From: Pholis gunnellus | Lineage: Eukaryota > Chordata > Actinopteri > Perciformes > Pholidae | Reading direction: 5' to 3' | Length of the DNA: 64,000 nucleotides | Assembly: GCA_910591455.2 (NCBI GenBank) | Contig: OU342818.1 | Coordinates: forward strand, 18,935,321 to 18,999,320 | Part shown: positions 60,401 to 64,000 of the stretch, one piece after another | How the letters are laid out: every line of letters begins with the position of its first letter | Numbering within the stretch: the first letter of the stretch is position 1 | Translations under genes and position numbers: made by a program | The notes under the pieces: generated by a model | Told to the model about the DNA's origin: nothing | What the model saw: only the letters and a program-made list of their open reading frames with translations | The model's database searches: none

Positions 60401-63400
60401 GTTTCTTGCTTCTGCCATGCTTTCACTGAATCACACACACCTTTTAATATCCGTGAAGAGTTTGGCCTCACTGTAGAGCAGGTTGTCTGTGCTTTTAACA
60501 GTTCCTGCACAAACATTTTAGATTCCATAGATCCACTCAGGTGTAAGAAGTTGAAACCTTATTTTCTGCCATGGTAGAGACAAGGCAGAACGAAACTTGA
60601 ATGGAATAATCTCATCCCAGACAGTCGGTTGATTCAACCCCAGAGAGATGTGAGGAGTTTAATACTGAACTTGATGTTGACTCCTGCCCACCTTCACCAC
60701 TAACCCATTTTAGCCAAATCTCTCTGTCAACCTTGGAACGCGCTGTTGCACTTTTAAAATCATCCACTTGCCCTTCAGACTTCATTGCCACTTGGTTTTA
60801 AAAGCTGTATTTCAGATGGTTGGCTGAGACATTTTTGCCATTATTAACTGCTCTCTGTCAACTGGTATTTTCCCTTCTAAATCTAAACAGGCTACTGTTT
60901 ATCCACTTTCAAAGACGCCCTCTTTAGATCCTTCAGTTCTAAGTAATTTTGGACCCGTTTCCACTCAACTGATTCTTTTAATGAATAGCAATTAAATATT
61001 TGAGAATTTTTAGCTTTCGCTCCCAACACAGCACTGAGACTGCTCTGGTTAAGGGTACCAATGACACTCTGCTTGCTGCTGAGACAGGCCTGTATTCCAT
61101 TTGAAGTCTTCTTGACCTCAGCTCAGCCTTTGATACAGTGGAACACAATGTCTTAGTCAGCCGTCTGAAAAACTATGTTGGCATCAGTGATGTGGCGCTG
61201 GATTGGTTAAAGTCTTATCTGTCTAACAGGTAATTTTCTGTAATGCTTGGAGATCCTCCTCTTCTTTGGGGTTCCCCAGGGGTCTATTTTGGGTCCCCTC
61301 CTGTTTACCATATATAAGCTTTTTTTGGATGTCCAAAAACATCCTGATATTGAATGACTCCAAATTTGAATTACCCCTGCTAAATATATAGCAGCATTGC
61401 AAGCCTCCTTTCTCTGGCTACATCCACTCTAATATGTTTTTGTTTTAAATCAAATAGACACGGGTGTCTACATCATCGTTTTTAAAGGTCCCCGTTTCCT
61501 CCCTTCCATACTACGCAACCCCGGAGTTTTCAAAATAACAGGGCGTCGGTAGCATTTTCAAACGCCTCCGTTAGAGCAGTGTGGACGCTAGGCGTAAACG
61601 TAGCTAAAGATATGTGTTTTAAAACAGAAACGTAATAGTGTGGATGTAGCCTATGTCTCTTTGCCTGTCTTTGTGCTTTACCCTGACACACACACACACA
61701 CCGATAACCCTAAACTTAATTAATGAATGCTAATCACTTTGCTAATTGTTTAGCTGAGAGGGTGTTTTAAATATTTTGGAACTTTTTGTATTGCTGCTCA
61801 AGAGATTTGTTGACATACAAGAATTATAAAGCAATGTTGATTGTTTTTTTAATTAATTGTCTTTTTTTCTCACAATATAATCAACAAGAACCAATAAGAG
61901 TATCGATAAGGAACCAAACCGCTAAGCAGTATTGTACTAGTAATGATGAAATTATAACGATACCCATTCCTACTCTCCATGCAGTGTGGTAGTGTCGATG
62001 GCTTTGTTCGGTGGGGTAAGTGTTGAGGACACACTGTATGTACATCAGTAAACTAACTTTCTTTTGACAATTTTTAATCTGCGGGGAGAGCTGTTGAAAT
62101 TTCATTACAAGCATTTCAATTGCATTCCTGTCTGAATGATGAGGTGACGAAGTGTCATAAATATACCAACTCTTGTTCAGCTTCGTCGAACTGGTCATCC
62201 ATGGTTGTTTTGAGCAAAAATGAACTCAAACAGAAGTGTCAGCTTCCTCTTGTTGTTTCCAACACATTCTCACTACCAACTCGTCAAATACTGACATCTG
62301 GTCAGTGGCCTTAACTTCAAACTAAAACCCTCTAGGGACCCCATCTACCAAGTGACTAACGACTCAGGACTGAAATGACAAAAAGCCAACGGTTACTTTT
62401 AGTTTTGCACGAGGCAAAAACAGTGGTCTCATGGATGAAAGTCCTGCGTTTGTTTGTGTTTTGTCGGTGGCTGATGGGAAGATGATTAGTTTTGCAGGTA
62501 TTTGGACCATAAACCAACGTATTTTTTTGATGATGGCGCTTTATGAAAAGTTGGTTGATTATCAAAGTAGTACAATTCTCCTCAGGTAGAAATGAGTATC
62601 TCTACTCTCTTTTATGAAAATCCGTCCAATAGTTTTAATCTCAAAGGAATGCACCAATACCACTTTTACCGATACCGAGTACTGATATGAGAAGTTGATA
62701 ATACCATTACAGTTTTAACAATGACTTGAAAAACATTAAATAATGTTTTATTGTCGTCAGATGTTCTCACTTTCTGACTAACAAATGAAATATGCAACGT
62801 GATGCTGTTGCTGACATTTTAACATTCAATATTGTGTTTTCTTGATTGAAACAGAGCATAGTGCTTTGCTGTTGGGGTATTGACAGTTAAAAGAAATATT
62901 TAAATTAAAAAAACCGAGCAAAAGTCACATAAAGGAGATTAGCTGGGCCACCTCAAAGGTCAGCCCACCTTAAGTGCGTCTGAGTTGTTGCTAACTTCAG
63001 GGCTAATACAGTTCTCTGTAATCATCAGTTCTGTAATCAGCTGGCTGACGAGCAAGACATGAAAACTTAGCTCGGGTCTGCTCACGGGTCTTCACAGTTG
63101 TACCATTTATTTACCAAAATTTAAACTGATCACAAACTGCATTGCGACGTCCACACCTTTTACTGACTCTCTCTCGATAGATCTGACACTCTCAAAATAT
63201 ACGCCAGGCTTGCACTAGATGGATGAGGTTGTATCGAGGTAGTTTTAATTGTACAAGTACATGAGTACGGTATCTGACCCGATACCCAATGTTTGTACAT
63301 GTATCGGTGCATCCCTAATTCCAAAAAGAAATTCAACCTGGGGGTGGAACTAGATGAAAAGTCAGGGCATCACCAAAGTCATTAAGATACATTGACCTTG

Positions 63401-64000
63401 AATGTCTCTACAAAATTCGATGTCAATTTCTTTGTCATATTTCAGTCTAGACTAAAGTGGTGGACTGAACAACCAATTGACGAGCATACCCCGAGCCTCA
63501 CCACTACTTAAAAAGAAAAAATAATGCTTGTGAATGTCATGGTGATTGGGAATGTTTTGAAAGCACAAATTTGTCATAAACGCGGAGTCACTGGATATCA
63601 TCCCAAATCCTTTTTAACAGCCACAGAATGTTTATGATGGTTGTTTTGTAATACAAGCTTATGGAAGCCTTCTTCTTCTGCAGCTATGGTGTTCCCTAAG
63701 CATGCAGCCTTGCTGAAAGACCTCCTTCTAACCGTCCCCTCCCTCCCCATCTGCTTGTCTGCAGGTATAACCACGGTGCTGACAATGACCACCATCAATA
63801 CCCACCTTAGGGAGACTCTTCCCAAGATCCCCTACGTCAAGGCCATTGACATTTTCCTCATGGGATGTTTTGTGTTTGTCTTTCTGGCCTTGCTGGAGTA
63901 TGCCTTTGTCAACTACATCTTCTTCGGTCGAGGTCCCCACCTGCAGAAGAAGGTGGCAGAAAAGGCTGCCAAGTCCAACAACGAGCATAAGAGTAGAATG
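16383..64000 (+). CDS. gabrb: GABA-A receptor beta subunit gene, beta-1-like (exons 1-8; 3' end beyond window)
   Basis: Beta subunit of the pentameric GABA-gated chloride channel (Cys-loop family), acting in the neuronal plasma membrane. Joining exons 16383-16462, 16544-16635, 16736-16803, 44385-44605, 51273-51355, 57146-57289, 58031-58183 and 63765-64000 gives 359 open codons. Visible: signal peptide about 1-25; N-glycosylation sequons at N33, N105 and N174; Cys-loop C161 to C175 with 13 residues between; GABA-site residues Y122 (loop A), E180-S181-Y182 (loop B), F227, T229 and Y232 (loop C); M1 about 246-268, M2 about 271-293, M3 about 304-327. Mature numbering is precursor minus 25, and minus 27 after the exon 6 insertion. 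The last exon (M3-M4 loop end, M4) is not in the window. Paralogue: MWT start, NEPSNMS, VDVGMRID, SYTGIPLN and PSTLITILS resemble beta-1. ISSID, DYTIT, WRDKR, the M2 Asn and the QKKVAEKAAK tail resemble beta-2/3/4. The family is certain; the number is not. Confidence 0.96.
16463..16735 (+). other. Introns 1 (81 bp) and 2 (100 bp), flanking exon 2
   Basis: Intron 1 is 16463-16543 and intron 2 is 16636-16735. Both have GT-AG ends and no repeats. Intron 2 opens with a C-rich run after its donor. The clustering of exons 1-3 before a giant intron matches the layout of vertebrate beta-subunit genes as I know it. Confidence 0.93.
16544..16635 (+). CDS. gabrb: gabrb exon 2: start of mature extracellular domain
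   Basis: 92 bp, the usual beta-subunit exon 2 length, after acceptor tcaccag and before donor gtaaca. It encodes RANEPSNMSFVKATVDKM and then LKGYDIRLRPDFG. N33-M-S is the first conserved N-glycosylation sequon (mature N8). LKGYDIRLRPDFGG is a hallmark of beta subunits. Intron 1 before it is only 81 bp. Confidence 0.96.
16736..16803 (+). CDS. gabrb: gabrb exon 3: first ligand-binding-domain strands
   Basis: 68 bp, the canonical exon 3 length, after acceptor ctcaatag and before donor gtgagt. It encodes GAPVDVGMRIDISSIDM and VSEVNM and ends in phase 0 after codon 80. VDVGMRID is closest to the beta-1 form; ISSID recalls beta-4. Intron 2 is 100 bp, so exons 1-3 are tightly clustered, and the 27.6-kb intron 3 follows. 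Confidence 0.97.
17041..17269. repeat. Long GA-rich tract at the 5' edge of intron 3
   Basis: About 230 bp of GAGA with embedded GACAGAGA and GGGTGAGA units. The higher-order unit GAGAGGGTGAGAGA recurs. It begins about 240 bp after exon 3 and makes long Leu/Ser and Arg/Glu open frames that are not genes. Confidence 0.95.
18320..19225. repeat. Two diverged copies of one interspersed repeat
   Basis: 18433-18580 and 19048-19210 share TTGGTTACCATGGAATATTA, then TAATAAGTAAGG, an A/T run, ACAGAATTG and TTTGxxTTxGCxCCACCT. They are about 600 bp apart in the same orientation. The segment between the copies shows nothing recognisable. Confidence 0.65.
19866..19908. repeat. (AT)n microsatellite at the insertion point of a repeat
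   Basis: Imperfect TATA tract directly joined to the left end of the element at 19909. AT-rich sequence resumes at 20677 on the other side. Confidence 0.9.
19909..20676. mobile_element. Small DNA element with TAGTGCTGGGCAA inverted ends
   Basis: Left end TAGTGCTGGGCAA and right end TTGCCCAGCACTA are perfect 13-bp inverted repeats. Next to them, on the two sides, are CGCGTTAACGCATAATTAAC and GCGATTAATCGCGATTACAA. The 768-bp body has no transposase, so it is non-autonomous. Flanks are ATATATAT and ATATTAAT, compatible with an 8-bp duplication but too simple to prove it. Part of a second copy, inverted, lies at 30577-30803. Confidence 0.8.
22690..24120 (+). pseudogene. DIRS-type retroelement remnant (reverse transcriptase)
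   Basis: In changing frames: GWFYYVYFLVPKKTGDFRPI then LDLRALP (22908-22995); MLTIRQLLELVQPGDRFTII with DLMEAYFH (about 23005-23090); HRKYMCVAFQGEYLQ; NKLSFGYSLAP (23155-23190); LTAMQVLRFMAAAQPLMPLG and LHMWLLYRW (about 23300-23400). This order and wording is the reverse transcriptase of fish DIRS retroelements. The frameshifts, stops and a gap where the catalytic YIDD block should be show it is inactive. The GTTCTATAAGCACAGGTGGA segment near 24100 resembles a DIRS 3' terminal region. A tyrosine recombinase is not recognisable in 23560-24100. Confidence 0.65.
24544..24890. mobile_element. Small fish element with TTAA and GGTACAGTGTGTA ends
   Basis: Left: TTAA then AGGTACAGTGTGTAACATTT. Right: AAATCCTACACACTAACCCC, whose complement GGGGTTAGTGTGTAGGATTT matches the left end. 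The inside (TACAGTAGACCAAAATGGAT, GCCAAATATTTTTACATAAG) is characteristic of a repeat widespread in fish. A TTAA at the left suggests a piggyBac-type target; the right copy of TTAA is not evident. Confidence 0.6.
25371..25538. repeat. 84-bp near-perfect tandem duplication
   Basis: Unit 1 is 25371-25454 and unit 2 is 25455-25538. They start CTTTGTTGAGATGTTTGAGC, end GATAGAGAACAC, and differ at one base that I can see (GACAAATC against GACAACTC). This is the only such long, recent duplication in the window. Confidence 0.95.
26569..27775 (+). mobile_element. Longest copy of the GGGCCGT hAT-like repeat
   Basis: The left end CTGTGGCGGGCCGT is a worn CAGTGG terminus. 26580-26660 is the inverse of the right end of the copy at 4262. 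27425-27575 matches 13075-13215. The region 27650-27745 (GCAATGAGATAATAAG, TACAAGCTGCGCTGGAAGCA) is the inverse of 7360-7450. No transposase is readable. The right terminus is lost near 27775. Confidence 0.65.
30422..31360. mobile_element. hAT-like non-autonomous element inserted in the BEL remnant, perfect 8-bp duplication
   Basis: Left end TAGGGATGGGT and right end ACCCAACCCTA are inverted repeats with one mismatch; sub-terminal GATACCGGTGC and GGTACCGGTC-type motifs lie on both sides. CCGACCAG flanks it on both sides (30414-30421 and 31361-31368). An 8-bp target duplication is typical of hAT elements. The 939-bp body has no transposase and contains part of another element (30577-30803). 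Confidence 0.88.
30577..30803. mobile_element. Truncated copy of the TAGTGCTGGGCAA element, nested two deep
   Basis: Starts TTAGTGCTGGGCAACGATTA and then follows, inverted, the right third of the element at 19909-20676 (AAAGTTCAATAATTAATTCA, TAGTGTATTGTGCAC, TTTTAAAGTACTGCTATATG, ACAAAAGTGCAACAACATTT). Similarity stops near 30803 (CAGTAGCAGTTA). It sits inside the hAT-like element at 30422, which itself sits inside the BEL remnant. Confidence 0.8.
31855..32030 (+). repeat. tRNA-derived fish SINE
   Basis: Box A-like TGGCTCAGTTGTAGAGCAG (31866-31884) and box B GGTCCGATCCC (31910-31920) form an internal polymerase III promoter. They are followed by GTGTCCTTGGG, a GTGAATG-rich stretch, TGTAGTGTTAAAGCGCTTTG and a tail ACATTTACC. 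It is a short form lacking the middle segment seen in the copies at 34480 and 40621. It is not a functional tRNA gene: the cloverleaf is incomplete. Confidence 0.75.
34172..34260. repeat. hAT-type terminal fragment (CAGGGGTGTCAAAC)
   Basis: GCAGGGGTGTCAAACATCCG followed by GGCCCGCCACG and ATGTGGCCCGC is the well-known end of Charlie-type hAT elements. Only one end is visible, and no target duplication can be assigned. Confidence 0.6.
34480..34760 (+). repeat. tRNA-derived fish SINE, longer copy
   Basis: Weak box A region (GATAGAGCG), box B GCTCGATCCC near 34519-34528, GTGTCCTTGGGCAAGATACT, the middle segment GGTGGCACCTTGTATGGCAG, and the 3' part GACATGTAGTGTACAGTG and AGACTATAAAGAAGC. Same family as 31855, 37955 and 40621. 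Confidence 0.75.
35575..36150 (-). repeat. Diverged tandem duplication (units about 280-310 bp) with recurring peptide blocks
   Basis: Unit A is about 35575-35890 and unit B about 35891-36150. They share CGCAATCAGAACGC/GCAATCAGAATGTC, CGGTAGACAATAAT, GATTCATCCTC, TCTTGATTT and GGCTGTCTGCTGTAATG/GGCCGTCTGGTGTAATG in the same order. On the minus strand unit B keeps an open frame of 65 codons with LRKHYNLASLFHVEDESEP and WIIVYRDILIAGQYIIPN. Unit A, across frame breaks, gives EDESAPY and ADIIVYRSVLIAGRFIIIN. I do not recognise the protein. It lies just upstream of the Maverick polymerase remnant, on the other strand, and might belong to the same element. Confidence 0.6.
36541..36592. repeat. CT microsatellite
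   Basis: (CT)n with interruptions. Confidence 0.9.
36960..37905 (+). pseudogene. Maverick/Polinton-type DNA polymerase B remnant
   Basis: The frame 36967-37524 (185 codons) has YTFKAHNASRFDKSIVLKYF, TPLVTMRGSRVILM, FEDMEKGYFPIKFNTRENEY and EMSDSKKKAFMKWYDTVRG. These fit the exonuclease region of protein-primed family B polymerases of Maverick/Polinton elements: HNxxxFD, then KGYFPHxFNT, then KWYD. A frame change near 37485 moves the following block (NDVEVLRKAWLIYRETFL) to another frame. A further piece (YVGGYDAATNT, FNPDTKVSYGKLY) is at about 37775-37890, after a deletion, and then a SINE follows. The polymerase palm motifs are absent. The element is dead; no capsid or integrase gene is seen nearby. 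Confidence 0.65.
37955..38160 (+). repeat. tRNA-derived fish SINE, 5'-truncated
   Basis: Starts in the middle segment (GAATTGCTCCCGAAGGCTGT) and has GGTGGCACCTTGCATGGTAG, GATGACATGTAGTGTTAAAG, CTAGAAAAGCGCTGTACAAG and CACAGTCCATTGCC. Boxes A and B are missing. Confidence 0.75.
40380..41110 (+). pseudogene. L2-type LINE 3' fragment interrupted by a SINE
   Basis: Before the SINE: RNPGVILNQDVSFSSHMKHT and further frame-shifted pieces ending LIQN. After it: NAAARVLT-type codons at about 40872-40895 and a worn SLHWLP region (CTTCTCTGCAGTGGCTCCC). This is the stretch between the reverse transcriptase and the 3' end of an L2-type LINE. Stops and shifts are numerous. The SINE occupies 40621-40868. 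Confidence 0.65.
40621..40868 (-). repeat. tRNA-derived SINE inserted in a LINE, 7-bp target duplication
   Basis: On the minus strand: GTGGCTCGGTGGTAGAGCAG (box A), GTGTCCTTGGGCAAGAC, the middle region, TGATGACATGTAGTGTTAAAG and the tail CAAGTCCAGTCCATTTATCA. CAGAATG flanks it at 40614-40620 and 40869-40875, and the LINE reading continues on either side. Confidence 0.8.
42621..42669. repeat. (AT)n microsatellite, about 24 units
   Basis: Uninterrupted AT. Confidence 0.97.
42911..42988. repeat. (GT)n microsatellite, 39 units
   Basis: Uninterrupted for 78 bp, so likely polymorphic. It creates a Cys/Val open frame on + and a Thr/His frame on -, neither of them a gene. 42990-44384 otherwise shows no gene. 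Confidence 0.97.
44385..44605 (+). CDS. gabrb: gabrb exon 4: loop A and core of ligand-binding domain
   Basis: 221 bp, the canonical exon 4 length, after a good pyrimidine tract ending cccacag and before gtgaga. It begins DYTITMYFQQSWRDKRLSY, then TGIPLNLTLDNRVADQLW, VPDTYFTNDKKSFVHGVT and RMIRLHPDGTVLYGLR. N105-L-T is the second sequon (mature N80). Y122 (mature Y97) is the loop A GABA contact. Residue 124 (mature 99) is Thr where the beta subunits I know have Leu. Minus-strand open frames across this interval are shadows. Confidence 0.98.
45930..46560 (+). pseudogene. LINE fragment spanning endonuclease end and linker
   Basis: Frame-broken readings: EENTLDHCYTTISGANHAVP (45970-46015), GHSDHV-like codons near 46040, YNNDKPWFTAKLRQ (46175-46220), AKYRFSKAVRDAKRLYSEKH (46255-46315), DSASLWRGLRQITNYKPKAP (46330-46390) and DLRLANALNKCYCRFER. 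This is the known order from endonuclease to just before the reverse transcriptase in fish Rex/Jockey-group LINEs. It is cut before the polymerase. Confidence 0.7.
47949..48842. mobile_element. hAT-like element with TAGGGGYGTAACG ends and perfect 8-bp duplication
   Basis: Left TAGGGGTGTAACG, right CGTTACGCCCCTA: 13-bp inverted repeats with one mismatch. GTGGACAC flanks both sides (47941-47948 and 48843-48850). Sub-terminal GGTTCGGTTCAATACGATAC and GAACGGTTCAATACGAATAC also pair. There is no transposase. A large CT microsatellite occupies the centre. A fragment of the same family is at about 5100-5185. Confidence 0.9.
48199..48347. repeat. (CT)n microsatellite in two blocks
   Basis: About 43 CT units to 48286, a short TGTTACTGTTGTTGCTGTGT interruption, then a second block. 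It yields a 111-codon Ser/Leu open frame that is not a gene. Confidence 0.96.
51273..51355 (+). CDS. gabrb: gabrb exon 5: Cys-loop and loop B
   Basis: 83 bp, the canonical exon 5 length, after acceptor tctttcttttag and before donor gtaagt. It encodes ITTTSACMMDLRRYPLDE and QNCTLEIES. C161 and C175 form the signature disulfide loop with 13 residues between them; N174-C-T is the third sequon (mature N149); E180-S181 begin loop B. Most vertebrate beta subunits read ITTTAACMM here, so Ser159 is a small change. A TG repeat begins about 15 bp after the donor. Confidence 0.98.
51371..51438. repeat. (TG)n microsatellite next to the exon 5 donor
   Basis: TG repeat with two GCATG interruptions, starting about 15 bp after the splice donor. 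Confidence 0.95.
51771..52250 (+). repeat. Second copy of the AGTACTT fish repeat
   Basis: Starts CAGTGGTGTAATGTAACTAA, then CTACCTGAGTACTTGAC, TCCATTTTATGCTACTTTAT and ACTTCTACTCCACCA, as at 3005-3130. A worn TTTACTTAAGTAAGATTTTG near 52217 may be its other end. Confidence 0.65.
52517..52570. repeat. 20-bp tandem repeat, 2.7 units
   Basis: GCGTACCGTGACTTTTTCTT at 52517-52536 and 52537-52556, then GCGCACCGTCACTT. Confidence 0.93.
52737..52763. repeat. (TTAA)n tract
   Basis: TAATTAAT units, about six, within intron 5. Confidence 0.93.
55434..56240 (-). pseudogene. Rex3-like (RTE-type) LINE fragment
   Basis: On the minus strand it ends GATGATGGATGGATGG, the GATG-type tail of Rex3-like LINEs. 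The body has, on +, GAGGTGTTCCTAGGCCAGAC, GGAGGCACCCAGGAGGCGTC, CTCTGGATGTCTGAGCTCCT, CTCATGACC-like and GTGAGGGTTGGAACATAGAT: landmarks of a very common fish LINE. No intact frame is left. Confidence 0.65.
56240..56745. repeat. Debris of two hAT-type repeats
   Basis: 56560-56630 has TCGTGATCGCAATTAAAATT and CGATTAATTGTGCAG, typical of a small hAT-type element. 56668-56740 has GGGGGCCGGACCAAATG and GGCCCGCGGGCCGTAGTTTG then GCGACCACTGG, a Charlie-type end. A run of about 14 G lies at 56240-56253. The segment 56256-56537 is GC-richer but shows no domain. Confidence 0.5.
57146..57289 (+). CDS. gabrb: gabrb exon 6: loops F and C, with two extra codons
   Basis: 144 bp, after acceptor cctctcttag and before donor gtaaca. 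It encodes YGYTTDDIEFYWQGGSNA, then GSVTGVENIELPQFSIMDY and QTQSTKAVFATG. Typical beta exons here are 138 bp as I know the family; the six extra bases give an added GS before VTGV (residues 200-201). Loop C residues F227 and T229 are intact. The frame is kept across the junction and the sequence around the insertion is clean, so this is not a frameshift. Confidence 0.97.
57290..58030 (+). other. Intron 6 (741 bp)
   Basis: A short GT-AG intron between exons 6 and 7, AT-rich, with no repeat I can name and no gene. Confidence 0.93.
58031..58183 (+). CDS. gabrb: gabrb exon 7: end of loop C, M1 and start of M2
   Basis: 153 bp, the canonical exon 7 length, after acceptor gtgtaacag and before donor gtcagt. 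It encodes SYPRLSLSFKLKRNIGYF, ILQTYMPSTLITILSWVSF and WINYDASAARVAL. Y232 completes loop C. M1 runs from about residue 246 to 268, with the conserved Pro255. DASAARVAL opens the pore-lining M2 helix. PSTL is the beta-1 form (beta-2 and beta-3 have PSIL), while SFKLKRN is beta-2-like. Intron 6 before it is only 741 bp. Confidence 0.98.
58500..59400 (+). repeat. Fish repeats adjoining at 59338
   Basis: 58500-59337 ends GGGACCATTTGGCCCAGGCC then CCAATAATC, and the next copy starts at once with AAAGCTGCAAGTAGCAATGA. AAAATGGCTGCC (58626) and CAAAATGGCCGAGTTCC (59111) recall AAAATGGCCGCCACC at 47608, so these are probably related copies. The 83-codon frame at 58561 has six or more Cys but matches nothing I know and probably is chance. 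Confidence 0.55.
60177..61340 (+). pseudogene. L2/Rex1-type LINE with endonuclease and reverse transcriptase traces
   Basis: LVLGDFNIHV (60190-60220) is the endonuclease GDFN motif. Later come LSTLERAVALLKSSTCPSD (60720-60780), LSNFGPVSTQLI (60940-60975), ETALVKGTNDTLLAAETG (61035-61090) and LLDLSSAFDTVEHNVLVSRL, GISDVALDWLKSYLSNR (61107-61230), the first catalytic-Asp block of the polymerase. GSPGVYFGSPPVYHI near 61275 is a damaged PQGSxLGP motif. Stops and shifts are many; the polymerase ends before its YADD motif. Confidence 0.75.
61350..62640. other. Intron 7 stretch without gene
   Basis: (CA)n at about 61687-61701. 61460-61660 (GACACGGGTGTCTACATCAT, TGGACGCTAGGCGTAAACG) resembles a low-copy fish repeat. 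No coding signal. Confidence 0.45.
62645..63316. mobile_element. hAT-like element with AGGRATGCACCRATAC ends
   Basis: Left AGGAATGCACCAATAC, right GTATCGGTGCATCCCT (complement AGGGATGCACCGATAC): 16-bp inverted repeats with two mismatches. Flanks AATCTCAA (62637-62644) and AATTCCAA (63317-63324) agree at 6 of 8 positions, consistent with a worn 8-bp duplication. The 672-bp body has no transposase. It is 450 bp upstream of exon 8. Confidence 0.78.
63765..64000 (+). CDS. gabrb: gabrb exon 8 (partial): M2, M3 and start of cytoplasmic loop
   Basis: 236 bp are present, after acceptor ttgtctgcag; the window ends in frame at codon 359. It encodes ITTVLTMTTINTHLRETL (rest of M2), then PKIPYVKAIDIFLMG, M3 (CFVFVFLALLEYAFVNY), and the loop start IFFGRGPHLQKKVAEKAAK and SNNEHKSRM. 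N292 (mature 265) is the M2 Asn/Ser site tied to loreclezole and etomidate selectivity in mammals. No donor has been reached by 64000. Two minus-strand frames over it are shadows. Confidence 0.97.

Larger units (their letters stand above)
58184..63764 (+). other. Intron 7 (5.6 kb)
   Basis: Contains a fish repeat whose copies adjoin near 59338 (58500-59400), a LINE with endonuclease and reverse transcriptase traces (60177-61340) and a hAT-like element with TGCACC-type inverted ends (62645-63316). 59400-60170 and 61350-62640 hold only simple sequence. The three short open frames at 61786-62314 show no known motif. Confidence 0.92.

Noticed and set aside
1..64000. CRISPR arrays, bacterial operons, phage modules or other prokaryotic defence systems
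   Set aside because: The sequence is vertebrate, with spliced exons. The tandem repeats seen are microsatellites, an 84-bp duplication and transposon pieces, none with regularly spaced unique spacers.

Overview
The window is vertebrate, almost certainly teleost fish, nuclear DNA. It holds one real protein-coding gene, a GABA-A receptor beta subunit on the + strand, set in a dense and deeply nested mass of decayed transposable elements. The fish call rests on the repeats: L2/Rex1-like LINE tails, a Rex3-like LINE with a GATG-type tail, DIRS, BEL/Pao, Ty3/Gypsy, Penelope-like and Maverick/Polinton remnants, a tRNA-derived fish SINE, many small hAT-like elements and long CA/CT/AT microsatellites. 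I see no bacterial or organellar signal, no CRISPR array and no free-standing tRNA or rRNA gene.

Layout. 1-15800 is upstream flank made almost wholly of repeats: a broken DNA-transposon protein (1083-2746), two solo LTRs inside an older repeat (3005-4183), a hAT-like repeat family (4262-5296, 7260-7775, 12932-13225), LINE fragments (4370-5020, 9635-10260), two Penelope-like remnants (7955-8450, 10380-12690) and a Gypsy 3' end (13560-13970). 15800-16382 is the GC-rich promoter and 5' leader.

The gene has eight coding exons in the window: 16383-16462, 16544-16635, 16736-16803, 44385-44605, 51273-51355, 57146-57289, 58031-58183 and 63765-64000 (cut by the window edge). Lengths of 92, 68, 221, 83 and 153 bp for exons 2, 3, 4, 5 and 7 are those of vertebrate beta-subunit genes, all junctions are GT-AG, and the frame stays open for 359 codons. 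Exons 1-3 are clustered, then comes a 27.6-kb intron 3. The exons encode the signal peptide, the whole ligand-binding domain, M1, M2 and M3; the M3-M4 loop and M4 lie downstream.

The introns hold the other elements. Intron 3 has a DIRS remnant (22690-24120), a BEL/Pao remnant split by a hAT-like insertion with a perfect 8-bp target duplication (28740-31830), a diverged tandem duplication with recurring peptide motifs (35575-36150), a Maverick/Polinton DNA polymerase B remnant (36960-37905) and a SINE inserted in a LINE (40380-41110). Introns 4-7 hold LINE, Rex3-like and hAT-like copies.

No new biological system is evident. The points most worth checking are three protein-level oddities of the receptor (Thr at mature position 99, a two-residue insertion encoded by a 144-bp exon 6, and an M2 Asn in an otherwise beta-1-like N-terminal half), the tandem duplication beside the polymerase remnant, and several transposon boundaries readable to the base.
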